From positions 346,111 to 410,110 of the forward strand of contig NZ_SNUF01000002.1 in the NCBI RefSeq assembly GCF_012027305.1: DNA of 64,000 nucleotides, given 5' to 3'. Made by a program: the position numbers and the translations under genes. The notes below the pieces were generated by a model. That model did no database searches and was not told the DNA's origin. It saw nothing but the letters and a program-made list of their open reading frames with translations. Of this stretch, positions 39,839 through 47,378 are shown one piece after another; positions within the stretch are counted from its first letter, which is position 1, and each line of letters begins with the position of its first letter. The DNA comes from Thermococcus sp. MAR1. GTDB taxonomy: Archaea; Methanobacteriota_B; Thermococci; Thermococcales; Thermococcaceae.

Positions 39839-40873
39839 ATGCATGAAGTTTCAAACCGCGAGATATTGAAAACCCTGCGAGAGCTTGGTGCTGAGAGGGT
39901 CCTCATTCAGACGCCGGAGGGTCTGAAGCGCGAGGCCCAAACTCTGGCGGATTTCCTTGAGGATAACGGGATTGAGGCAATAATAAACGGCGATGTAAAC
40001 TACGGTGCCTGCGATCCCGCCGACAGGGAGGCGAAGCTACTCGGCTGCGATGCGCTGATACACCTCGGCCACTCCTACATGCGCCTCCACCTTGAGGTGC
40101 CCACTATATTCGTCCCAGCGTTCGCCAAGGTTGAAGTTGTTCCCGTGCTTGAGAAAAACATCGATGAGATAAGAAAGCTCGGGAGAAGGATAGCCCTCGT
40201 GACAACAGCCCAGCACGTTCACAGACTTGAGGAGGCGAGGGAGTTTCTGGAAAAGCAGGGCTTTGAAGTTATCATCGGGAAAGGGGACTCCCGCGTCAGC
40301 TGGTCGGGTCAGGTTCTCGGCTGCAATTTTAGCCCGGCCAAGGTTGATGCCGAAGGGGTTCTCTTCATCGGTGCCGGCTACTTCCATCCCATTGGCCTCG
40401 CCCTGGCGACCGGTAAACCTACCCTCGCGGTCAATCCATACTCCGGCGATGCATTCTGGATGGACAAAGAAGCGGAGCGCCTAATCAGGAAGCGCTGGGC
40501 GCAGATAGCGAAGGCCATGGATGCAGAGCGCTTCGGTGTGATAACGAGCACCAAGAAAGGGCAGCTCCGTCTGGCGGAGGCGAAGCGCGTGGTTAAGCTC
40601 CTCCGCGAGCATGGGAAATATGCCAGGCTAATGGCGATGAACCACATTAACTATCCCGCTTTGGAAGGCTTCGACTTCGACGCCTACGTCGTCGTTGCCT
40701 GTCCGCGCGTTCCGATAGACGACTACGAGAACTGGCGAAAACCGGTGCTGACGCCTACCGAGGTGGAGATACTCCTAGGACTCCGCGATGACTATGCCTT
40801 CGATGAGATACTCGGGGTTGAGCGTAATGAGGACGAACCCCTTGGCATAGCGCTTCACGGGGTGAGAGATTGA
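39839..40873 (+). CDS. dph2: 2-(3-amino-3-carboxypropyl)histidine synthase (Dph2)
   Basis: A 344-residue iron-sulfur enzyme that cleaves SAM to a 3-amino-3-carboxypropyl radical and attaches it to the His of elongation factor 2, the first step of diphthamide synthesis. The three cluster cysteines are in NYGACDPA, VLGCNFSP and VVACPRVPIDDYENW, at the positions known from Pyrococcus Dph2. ATG 39839 is chosen behind GGTGAG; an upstream in-frame TTG is rejected. The stop overlaps the TTG start of the METTL5-like gene, so translation enzymes for EF2 and rRNA modification are coupled. Confidence 0.95.
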   Translation: MHEVSNREILKTLRELGAERVLIQTPEGLKREAQTLADFLEDNGIEAIINGDVNYGACDPADREAKLLGCDALIHLGHSYMRLHLEVPTIFVPAFAKVEVVPVLEKNIDEIRKLGRRIALVTTAQHVHRLEEAREFLEKQGFEVIIGKGDSRVSWSGQVLGCNFSPAKVDAEGVLFIGAGYFHPIGLALATGKPTLAVNPYSGDAFWMDKEAERLIRKRWAQIAKAMDAERFGVITSTKKGQLRLAEAKRVVKLLREHGKYARLMAMNHINYPALEGFDFDAYVVVACPRVPIDDYENWRKPVLTPTEVEILLGLRDDYAFDEILGVERNEDEPLGIALHGVRD

Positions 40874-41481
40874 AGAAGAAGCACCTCGCCATGACGCTCT
40901 CCCGGCTGGAGGGCTTCAGGAATCCAAAACCCGAGCTTGAACAGTACAGGACCCCTGGGAATGTCGCGGCCGAGCTGCTCTGGATGGCACACTCCCAGGG
41001 CGATATCGCCGGTAGAGTCCTTGCCGACCTGGGTGCGGGAACGGGGGTTTTGAGCGTTGGTGCCTGCCTCCTTGGGGCGGAGAAAGTCTATGCCGTTGAG
41101 GTTGACGGTGATGCCGTCGAGGTTCTCCGGGGTAACATAGAGCGCCTCGGGGTGGCTGAGTGCGTCGAGGTTTTCCACACACACGTCTCCGATTTCTCTA
41201 TGAGGGTTGATACCGTTGTGATGAACCCGCCCTTCGGGAGCCAGAGGGAGCATGCCGACAGGCCCTTTTTGATCAAGGCCTTTGAGGTGGGCGACGTTGT
41301 GTACTCCATCCACTTGGCCAAGCCAGAGGTAAGGCGCTTTATCGAAGCCTTTGTGAGAGACTTCGGTTTTTCGATAACGCATAGAGTAACCCTTCTCTTT
41401 GAGATTCCAGCCCAGTTCTTCTTCCATCGGAAGAGGCTGGAGAGAATCCCCGTCGATGTGTACCGGTTCCAAAGGATGTGA
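40870..41481 (+). CDS. METTL5-like N6-adenine rRNA methyltransferase
   Basis: A 203-residue methyltransferase with LEQYRTPGNVAAELLWMA, SAM motif VLADLGAGTGVLSVGACL, the acidic AVEVDGDAVEVL and the amino-methyltransferase motif MNPPFGSQREHADRPF. These define the METTL5/COG2263 family, which methylates an adenine of small-subunit rRNA, usually with Trm112 in eukaryotes. The start is TTG 40870 with GGTGAG just before, overlapping the dph2 stop; ATG 40891 would truncate the first helix. Identity is good; the exact site in archaeal 16S rRNA is inferred from eukaryotic relatives. Confidence 0.88.
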   Translation: MKKKHLAMTLSRLEGFRNPKPELEQYRTPGNVAAELLWMAHSQGDIAGRVLADLGAGTGVLSVGACLLGAEKVYAVEVDGDAVEVLRGNIERLGVAECVEVFHTHVSDFSMRVDTVVMNPPFGSQREHADRPFLIKAFEVGDVVYSIHLAKPEVRRFIEAFVRDFGFSITHRVTLLFEIPAQFFFHRKRLERIPVDVYRFQRM

Positions 41482-41545
41482 AGCGAAAACAATATATTGG
41501 ATGGAGTTCAATATCTCGTGGGTATAATGAGGGGTGGAATCCATG
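41480..41545 (+). promoter_or_regulatory. Promoter of the first HEAT-like gene
   Basis: GAAGCGAAA (41480-41488) followed by ACAATATATTGG forms a BRE/TATA, almost identical in its first nine bases and spacing to the promoter of the second HEAT-like gene at 42512. GGGGTGG precedes ATG 41543. Confidence 0.6.
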
Positions 41546-42496
41546 GATCAAATTAGGGAGCTGGTGATGTCCTGGCGGGCGATGGATATAATTGACATTG
41601 CCAACGGGGACGAGTACGTCGTGACGTCCCTCCTTGGCCTCCTGAGAGACGAGGATGCCGCAACGCGCTTGAGGGCGCTAACTGCACTTGGAGAGCTCCT
41701 CAAAGAGCAGAATGGGCGGATAAAGTCCACCGTCCTTAGAAACGGCTTTAACAGGCTGACGGTTCTTCTCGGAGATGAGGACGGCAGGATAGTCGCAAGG
41801 ACGATAGAGGTTCTCCTGCGTCTTTTCGATGGTATCCAGATTGACGAACTCCGGCTCCTGGCGCTCATAGACGCGGTTGTCCCAGTCGTGGAGAGGAACG
41901 ACACCTTCCTGTACCTCTCGGTTCTAGACCTCTTCGGCAAGCTTCAGATGCCTCCCCTGAGCTGGAAGAGCAGAGAGAGGATAAACGAACTCCTGTCCTC
42001 GGATGACCTGTATTTACAGGCCCTTGGAATGCGTCTTTTCCTGAACTCTGGGAGTTTGGACGGAAAGGGTCGTGCGGTTCTGGAGTGCATCTCGAAGCTC
42101 ATGACGAGCGATAACGTGCTCCTGGTGGAGGCTGGCCTCGACTTCCTTGAGGAGGTGCTGGCTTTCCACATGTCTCCAGATATGATGGGTCCGCTGGTCG
42201 GTTTTCTGCCGATTCTCAAGGACATCGAAAACGGGGCTGAGAATGTCCTCATACGTTCCAGGGCTTCCCACGTTAGAACAGAGGTGGAGAAGGTTCTGTT
42301 TTCCTACTACAGCCCCAGGAAGGATGAGGCGCTCGAGGTTATGAAGGAATTTCTCATCGAGGGTCGCGTGGAGGAGGCCCTTAACCTCGCCTTAATAATT
42401 GGTGGCACAGCCCTCCTGATGAAGCTCTGGGAGGAGGATCCCGAGGGGGTCGACCCCAGGCTCGCGGAGCTGCTGGGCTTCTCAAGGGAGCAATGA
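41543..42496 (+). CDS. HEAT/ARM-like repeat protein, 317 aa
   Basis: An all-helical soluble protein built of roughly 40-residue helical pairs: SLLGLLRDEDAATRLRALTALGELLKE, FNRLTVLLGDEDGRIVARTIEVLLRLFD and LLALIDAVVPVVERNDTFLYLSVLDLFGKL are clear HEAT-like units. The N terminus IRELVMSWRAMDIIDIANGD aligns with LREMVLSWQINEAVELALRD of the next gene, and the C-terminal helix pair (EALEVMKEFLIEGRVEEALNLAL) is shared too, so the two are paralogues. No enzyme motif is present. It is probably a protein-binding scaffold; the partner is unknown. ATG 41543 follows GGGGTGG; GTG 41534 is rejected. Confidence 0.72.
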   Translation: MDQIRELVMSWRAMDIIDIANGDEYVVTSLLGLLRDEDAATRLRALTALGELLKEQNGRIKSTVLRNGFNRLTVLLGDEDGRIVARTIEVLLRLFDGIQIDELRLLALIDAVVPVVERNDTFLYLSVLDLFGKLQMPPLSWKSRERINELLSSDDLYLQALGMRLFLNSGSLDGKGRAVLECISKLMTSDNVLLVEAGLDFLEEVLAFHMSPDMMGPLVGFLPILKDIENGAENVLIRSRASHVRTEVEKVLFSYYSPRKDEALEVMKEFLIEGRVEEALNLALIIGGTALLMKLWEEDPEGVDPRLAELLGFSREQ

Positions 42497-42510
42497 CCTT
42501 CGCGGATATT

Positions 42511-42556
42511 TGAAGCGAAAGTGATATATGCCAAGTTAGTTATATTACTCATCGTG
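42511..42556 (+). promoter_or_regulatory. Promoter of the second HEAT-like gene, leaderless start
   Basis: GAAGCGAAA (42512-42520) and GTGATATATGCC form the BRE/TATA. The transcription start expected about 25 bases on coincides with GTG 42554, and no ribosome-binding site is seen. A GTG inside the TATA box (42521) cannot be the start. Confidence 0.55.
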
Positions 42557-44266
42557 CCGCTTGAAAGGTCTATCCCCTCCAAGGATGAACTGCGCGAAAT
42601 GGTCCTCTCGTGGCAGATAAACGAGGCAGTCGAGCTGGCCCTCCGGGACAGTGATGTTCTTCTAATGCTCCTAGACCTGATCGGGCATGGGGACAAGAAC
42701 ACCAAGGTTAGGGCGCTTCTTGCACTCAGCGAGGTTCTAAAGAAGGGAGACGACAGGACGAAGTTTCTCGTCATGAACAACGGTTTTGGGACGATTCTAT
42801 CGGTGCTGGAGTCCAAGGATCCGCGCCTGGTCACGAAGTCGCTCAAGGCCCTCTCCGCGCTGGTGGATGGATTTCCCCTGAGAAAGGATGAGTTCCTGTG
42901 CCTCGTGGATGTTCTGGTCAAGCTCATCAAGGACCCCCGGATGGAGTTCGCTTCCTTGGACATGAGTAACCTCGTGACCAAACTCACGGTTTCCCATCCC
43001 TCCCCGGCCGTCCGATCAAAGGTCTCTTGGCTGATCTCACATGAGAATCCGCGCCTCAGGGCTATGGGGCTCAGGCTTCTGCTCAACATATTCGTCTTCA
43101 CCGGAGACGCCAAGAGCCTCTTAACACTCCTTGAAGAGGCCTTGGATCTGTTCCTGAGTGAGGATGACGACCTCCTCGTGGACTTCGTGCTTGACGTGAT
43201 TTCGGAGGCACTTCGCGGGGAGGTTCCAGAGGAGGCGATAAAGACCCTGCCCAAGGTTCTCTCCGGGGTTAAACGGATCGCGGTTCAGAGCGGTGACTTT
43301 CTGATACGTTCAAAGGCAAAAAAACTCCAGGGTAGAATCGAGGAGATCCTGGCCTCCCATTACCGCTCCAGGCCCGAGGAGGCCAAGAACATTCTTCACA
43401 GACTCGTGTTGGAGGGGGAATACTCGATGGCCATGGACCTGGCCATCTCCCTTGGGGACGAGTTCCTCATGAGATGGCTGTCCAAAACCCTGGAGCTGGA
43501 GGGAATAGAAGAGTTCACTCCACGGTTTCAGGTCGTTGGCGGCCCTTCAGGAGGTTCAGCTGCCGTTCTTGAGTTCTCTCCTCCAGCTCCCAGCTCGGAA
43601 TCCGTGGAGGTGGGGGAAACACCCCTTGAGGGGGCCACTGAGGTCCCCGAGCTGCCCCCAATAGAAAAGCTCATTGACGATGGTGACGCCTCGGCGCTTG
43701 CCGAGGTTCTTCGCACAAGGCCCGAGTCGGTATTGGAGCTGGAGGGCTTCCTACGTTCTCACGATGCGGAAAGGAGATCAAACACCCTGTGGGTGCTCTC
43801 CAAGCTGGTCTCTACACTAAATAACGGGGAGCTCAAGGTTCTCCACCCACTGATCCCGGCGCTCTTTGAGATCGTTGAATCCAGGAACCCATGGGAGAGG
43901 AACAAAGCCGCGAAGATTCTGGCGTTTCTTGCTTCCCGCGGTGGCAGGAGGGACGTTCTTGAGAGCATTCTGTCCTTCCTTGAGGAGCGTCCACTTCCAG
44001 CACTGGAGTTTTTCAGTTACTATTTCATCTACACCTGGGACGAGGAGGCCGTGTCCAGAGTTCTGGAGTTTTTGAAGGCTGCCCTGAGGGATCCCCAGCT
44101 TCAGTTCTCTGCACTCATGGTTCTAGACGCCATCACCATGTGGGGAATCCGCCCCGAGATTAACAGGACCGTTTTTGAGCCAGTCCTCTTGGAACTCCTT
44201 GAATCAGATGATGAAGAAGTCCGGAAGGTTGCGGCTAGGGTCATGGAAAGGTTCAAAACGGCCTGA
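42554..44266 (+). CDS. HEAT/ARM-like repeat protein, 570 aa, with two helical-repeat halves
   Basis: A larger paralogue of the preceding protein. Residues 1-290 repeat its layout (LLDLIGHGDKNTKVRALLALSEVL, FGTILSVLESKDPRLVTKSLKALSAL). A Pro/Ser/Glu-rich linker follows (about 300-340). A second HEAT-like half (LAEVLRTRPESVLELEGFLRSHDAERRSNTLWVLSKL to KVAARVMERFKTA) covers about 345-570. The GTG at 42554 is preferred because the promoter TATA includes the earlier GTG of the frame. It is a scaffold or adaptor by appearance, with no catalytic residues. Shared promoter elements with the 317-aa gene suggest co-regulation and joint work. Confidence 0.7.
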   Translation: MPLERSIPSKDELREMVLSWQINEAVELALRDSDVLLMLLDLIGHGDKNTKVRALLALSEVLKKGDDRTKFLVMNNGFGTILSVLESKDPRLVTKSLKALSALVDGFPLRKDEFLCLVDVLVKLIKDPRMEFASLDMSNLVTKLTVSHPSPAVRSKVSWLISHENPRLRAMGLRLLLNIFVFTGDAKSLLTLLEEALDLFLSEDDDLLVDFVLDVISEALRGEVPEEAIKTLPKVLSGVKRIAVQSGDFLIRSKAKKLQGRIEEILASHYRSRPEEAKNILHRLVLEGEYSMAMDLAISLGDEFLMRWLSKTLELEGIEEFTPRFQVVGGPSGGSAAVLEFSPPAPSSESVEVGETPLEGATEVPELPPIEKLIDDGDASALAEVLRTRPESVLELEGFLRSHDAERRSNTLWVLSKLVSTLNNGELKVLHPLIPALFEIVESRNPWERNKAAKILAFLASRGGRRDVLESILSFLEERPLPALEFFSYYFIYTWDEEAVSRVLEFLKAALRDPQLQFSALMVLDAITMWGIRPEINRTVFEPVLLELLESDDEEVRKVAARVMERFKTA

Positions 44267-44289
44267 GCCAAGCTTCTCCTATCGGAGGG

Positions 44290-45624
44290 ATGAACTTGGG
44301 AAAACTCAAGCTCAGCGACAGACAGCTGTATGCACTTATAGAGGCGGTTAAGCTCGGGGAGGAAATCAAGCCCAGCCAGAGCGCCAAGAGGAAAGCCTTT
44401 GCCAGGTACAAAATCGATGGCTGGGAGAACTCGAAGCTGACGGGCATATTCTACTCCATCCAGCGAAGGCTCGGTCTGATAGACGAGATAATCGAGGAAC
44501 TTGTCGGGGTTTCTCCGCTCATCCTTGACCCCTGGCTGAGGGCAACGCTGAGGGTTTCGATTGAGGTGGCCGTCTTCAGGGATCCCAGCGAAAAAACGCG
44601 GGGGCATCTGAAGGGCCTCGCTCAGTTCCTATCGAGGAGGACCCACCCCTATGTTGGCTATTACTACTACGACCTCCTTCCGCGCCTCTTCGAATACGTG
44701 CCGGTCATCGACACTGAGGAGAAACGCCTAAAGTGGGACTATCTCTTTCCAGAGTGGTTCATAGTGAAGATGAGGGAACTTGTTGGAAACGAGGCCGAAG
44801 ACCTCCTGAGGGCCCTCAACGAGACGTTACCGACGAGCATCAGGGTTAACCTGCTGAAGAGCAGCGTTGAGGAGGTTGAGGGCTATCTCCGGAAAAAGAA
44901 CGTCCGCTTTGAGAGGAGCGAGAGGGTCGATACTATCATCAGGGTTCTTGACCCGTTCAACCCGGAATGGCTCTTCAACAAGGGCTTCGCCATAGCCCAG
45001 GAGGAGGCGGCAGCCGTTGCATCGCTTGTACTAAACCCGAAACCCGGCGAAACGGTCGTTGATTTAGCAGCGGCTCCGGGTGGAAAAACCGCCCACATGG
45101 CGGAGCTGATGCACAACGAGGGTAAAATATATGCCCTTGACGTTGACAAGGCCAGGATAAAGCGCATGAACGAGGTTCTCGGGAGGACGGGCGTTAAGAT
45201 AGCCGAGACGATAAGGGCAGACGGCAGAAAGGCACCGGATATGCTGGGGGAGGGAATCGCCGACAGGGTGATGCTCGATGCGCCCTGCACCAGCGATGGG
45301 ACGATAGCCAAGAACCCCGAGCTGAGGTGGCGTCTGCGTGAGAAGAACATTCAGAAGGTGGTGGCCCTTCAGAGGGAGCTCATAGAGAGCGCGTGGAAGC
45401 TTTTAAAGCCCGAAGGAAGGCTTCTCTACTCGACCTGCTCGATGCTCAGGGAGGAAAACGAGGGGGTTGTGGAGTGGTTCCTCGGGAGGCACGACGATGC
45501 CAGACTCGTCCCACTGAGCAGGCCCTACAGCGAGGGTTTCTTGCCGGGAACCATGAGAGCCTGGCCCCACAGGCACGGCACTATCGGATTCTTCTACGCG
45601 CTGATTGAAAAGAAAGGGGACTAA
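44290..45624 (+). CDS. NSUN/RsmB-type m5C RNA methyltransferase
   Basis: A 444-residue RNA methyltransferase. Residues 1-150 form a NusB-like all-helical domain. Then comes a linker and a Rossmann catalytic domain: VVDLAAAPGGKTAHMAELM (motif I), YALDVDKARIKRM (acidic loop), MLDAPCTSDGTIAKNPE (motif IV, catalytic Cys as in PC) and LLYSTCSMLREENEG (motif VI, second Cys). Two Cys residues in these positions are the hallmark of RNA m5C enzymes. ATG 44290 has GGAGG one base upstream; TTG 44296 has better spacing, so the start could be two codons later. Whether it modifies rRNA or tRNA is not settled by sequence. Confidence 0.9.
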   Translation: MNLGKLKLSDRQLYALIEAVKLGEEIKPSQSAKRKAFARYKIDGWENSKLTGIFYSIQRRLGLIDEIIEELVGVSPLILDPWLRATLRVSIEVAVFRDPSEKTRGHLKGLAQFLSRRTHPYVGYYYYDLLPRLFEYVPVIDTEEKRLKWDYLFPEWFIVKMRELVGNEAEDLLRALNETLPTSIRVNLLKSSVEEVEGYLRKKNVRFERSERVDTIIRVLDPFNPEWLFNKGFAIAQEEAAAVASLVLNPKPGETVVDLAAAPGGKTAHMAELMHNEGKIYALDVDKARIKRMNEVLGRTGVKIAETIRADGRKAPDMLGEGIADRVMLDAPCTSDGTIAKNPELRWRLREKNIQKVVALQRELIESAWKLLKPEGRLLYSTCSMLREENEGVVEWFLGRHDDARLVPLSRPYSEGFLPGTMRAWPHRHGTIGFFYALIEKKGD

Positions 45625-45626
45625 GC

Positions 45627-46703
45627 CTATCCTTTCTCATTTTCCTCTTCCGGCGGCTCCTCTATCTTAACCCTCAGTTCGTTGGCGAACCAGTTCACCC
45701 TCTGCGGGAACGGTATCTCTATTCCGGCCTCGTCAAGAGCTTTCTTGACGTCGTGGATTATCCTTATTCTGACGTCGAACCACTTCTCGCTGGGCGCCCA
45801 TGCGCGTATGGCAATAACCACCGCGCTGTCGTCGAGCCTGTCAACGTAAGCCAGCGGCTCGGGCTCGACCAGGACCAGGGGGATATCATCAAGAACGCGC
45901 TTTATTATCTCCACTGCCCTTTCGGCATCGGCAGCGTAGGCTATTCCAACCTCCAAGTCGACCCTTCTCACGGGATAGCGCATGAAGTTGACTATGTTAC
46001 TGTTGAACAGCCTCTCGTTTGGAATCCTGATGAGCGTGCCGTCCCAGGCCCTTATCCTCGTGGAAAGTATTCTTATGTCTTCAACGACGCCCGAGATGTC
46101 CTCCACTTTCACGGCGTCCCCTATCTGGAGGGGCTTGTCGAAGTACATGAAGACTCCCGAGACAAAGTTTGAAACAACCGTCTGTGCGGAGAAACCGAGG
46201 ACGATACCAGTTATCCCCGCCGCCGCGAGGAGTGCGCTGAGTTGTGTGCTCACTCCCGCGAAGCTCAGGGCCATGAAGAAGGCGATGGTTATGAAGACGT
46301 AGTAGAAGACCTTCGCTTTGACTATCGTCTCGGGTCTTGCCGTTTTTCCTGAGCTCATTATCATGTAGTCCTTGGACTTCTTCGCTATCAGGTACGAGAA
46401 GTAGAAGAAGCCCGTGGCGAAGGCTATGTTGCCCACGGTGGTCGGTCCTATTCCGTAGCTCATTATGCCGAGCCGGTAAAGGGCCCAGATGATGCCCCCG
46501 AGCACGAACATTCGGAACACTATATCCGCTGTGTCCTCGTTGATTATCCATGTCATGCTCGTTTCCTTTGATTTCCTGATTATCAGCCTCCTGGCAACCC
46601 TCCCGAGGACTACCATGCCGAATACTATCAGGGCCGCTTCCACGATGGTCAGCAGGCTGAGGTCTATCTGGATGGGGGCCGTTGTGGTGCTGTTAGCTGC
46701 CAT
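45627..46703 (-). CDS. MscS-family mechanosensitive channel
   Basis: A 358-residue channel protein with five hydrophobic segments, the last being the pore helix LLAAAGITGIVLGFSAQTVVSNFVSGVFMYFDKP (TM3, Gly/Ala-rich packing). The MscS beta domain follows: QIGDAVKVEDISGVVEDIRILSTRIRAWDGTLIRIPNERLF. It releases solutes under hypo-osmotic stress. ATG 46703 overlaps the DUF432 stop by one base (TGATG) behind GAGGTGG, so the two proteins are made together. The acidic tail (EEPPEEENEKG) is cytoplasmic. Confidence 0.93.
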   Translation of the reverse strand: MAANSTTTAPIQIDLSLLTIVEAALIVFGMVVLGRVARRLIIRKSKETSMTWIINEDTADIVFRMFVLGGIIWALYRLGIMSYGIGPTTVGNIAFATGFFYFSYLIAKKSKDYMIMSSGKTARPETIVKAKVFYYVFITIAFFMALSFAGVSTQLSALLAAAGITGIVLGFSAQTVVSNFVSGVFMYFDKPLQIGDAVKVEDISGVVEDIRILSTRIRAWDGTLIRIPNERLFNSNIVNFMRYPVRRVDLEVGIAYAADAERAVEIIKRVLDDIPLVLVEPEPLAYVDRLDDSAVVIAIRAWAPSEKWFDVRIRIIHDVKKALDEAGIEIPFPQRVNWFANELRVKIEEPPEEENEKG

Positions 46704-47344
46704 CACGACCACCTCATCCTGAAGTTGGGGAGCGGTTCCGCCTCATGGGTGGGCTTCAGCGTCCCGTCAGGGGGGTTTCCGGTGTTGTTGACCTCGTAAA
46801 TCTCCTTTGTGGTGAGTATTACCAGCGGGTAGTACGCCTTCTCAGCAGAGTAAAACATCACGCTGTTCCTTATCGGGAACACTATCCTCTCCACCAGCTT
46901 CCAGCTTTCTGTGGGGTTGCTGATGACGAGCTTCACTATCCCAGGAGAATCGGGGGGCTTTTCATAAAAATCGCTCTCGTGGTATCTCGCTATCACTCCC
47001 ACCGTCTTCTCGCCGTAGAGGGTGTACTTCTCCCTTCCGACCACAAAGCGGTCTATCTCCAGGTCGCCGCTCATAACGGAGACGTCTATCGGGGCTGAGA
47101 GGTACCCGACCAGCCGCTCCTTTGGAGGGATTGCTATTTTTTCCGAGAGCTTTATGAACAGGAACTTCACACCGTAGCCCTCGGCCGGCGCAGGGAGAAC
47201 CCGGAGCTTTTCATCGCCCCTTTTTATGAGCACCCTCACATCGTCCCTTCGGTAGAGGACTGTATTCCCGGAGCTCTCGACGAGGTGGATTTTCTTATCG
47301 ATGATTTTGATGAACTGCGTTTTAAGTTCGTGCTCACCGAACAT
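46703..47344 (-). CDS. DUF432 domain protein coupled to MscS
   Basis: A 213-residue soluble beta-rich protein of family DUF432, with features GVKFLFIKLSEKIAIPPKERLVGYLSAPIDVSV and FPIRNSVMFYSAEKAYYPLVIL. Its function is unknown, but it is encoded upstream of a mechanosensitive channel with translational coupling, so it may modulate or sense for the channel. ATG 47344 lies about 25 bases from the TATA GATTTAAAG (minus, about 47366-47374) without a ribosome-binding site, suggesting a leaderless message. Confidence 0.85.
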   Translation of the reverse strand: MFGEHELKTQFIKIIDKKIHLVESSGNTVLYRRDDVRVLIKRGDEKLRVLPAPAEGYGVKFLFIKLSEKIAIPPKERLVGYLSAPIDVSVMSGDLEIDRFVVGREKYTLYGEKTVGVIARYHESDFYEKPPDSPGIVKLVISNPTESWKLVERIVFPIRNSVMFYSAEKAYYPLVILTTKEIYEVNNTGNPPDGTLKPTHEAEPLPNFRMRWS

Positions 47345-47378
47345 GAAATAAAATAGAGGTTGAAAGATTTAAAGTTTG

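Noticed and set aside
42307..43254. 315-codon minus frame over the HEAT-like genes
   Set aside because: Ser/Arg-rich composition typical of an antisense shadow; no start signals.
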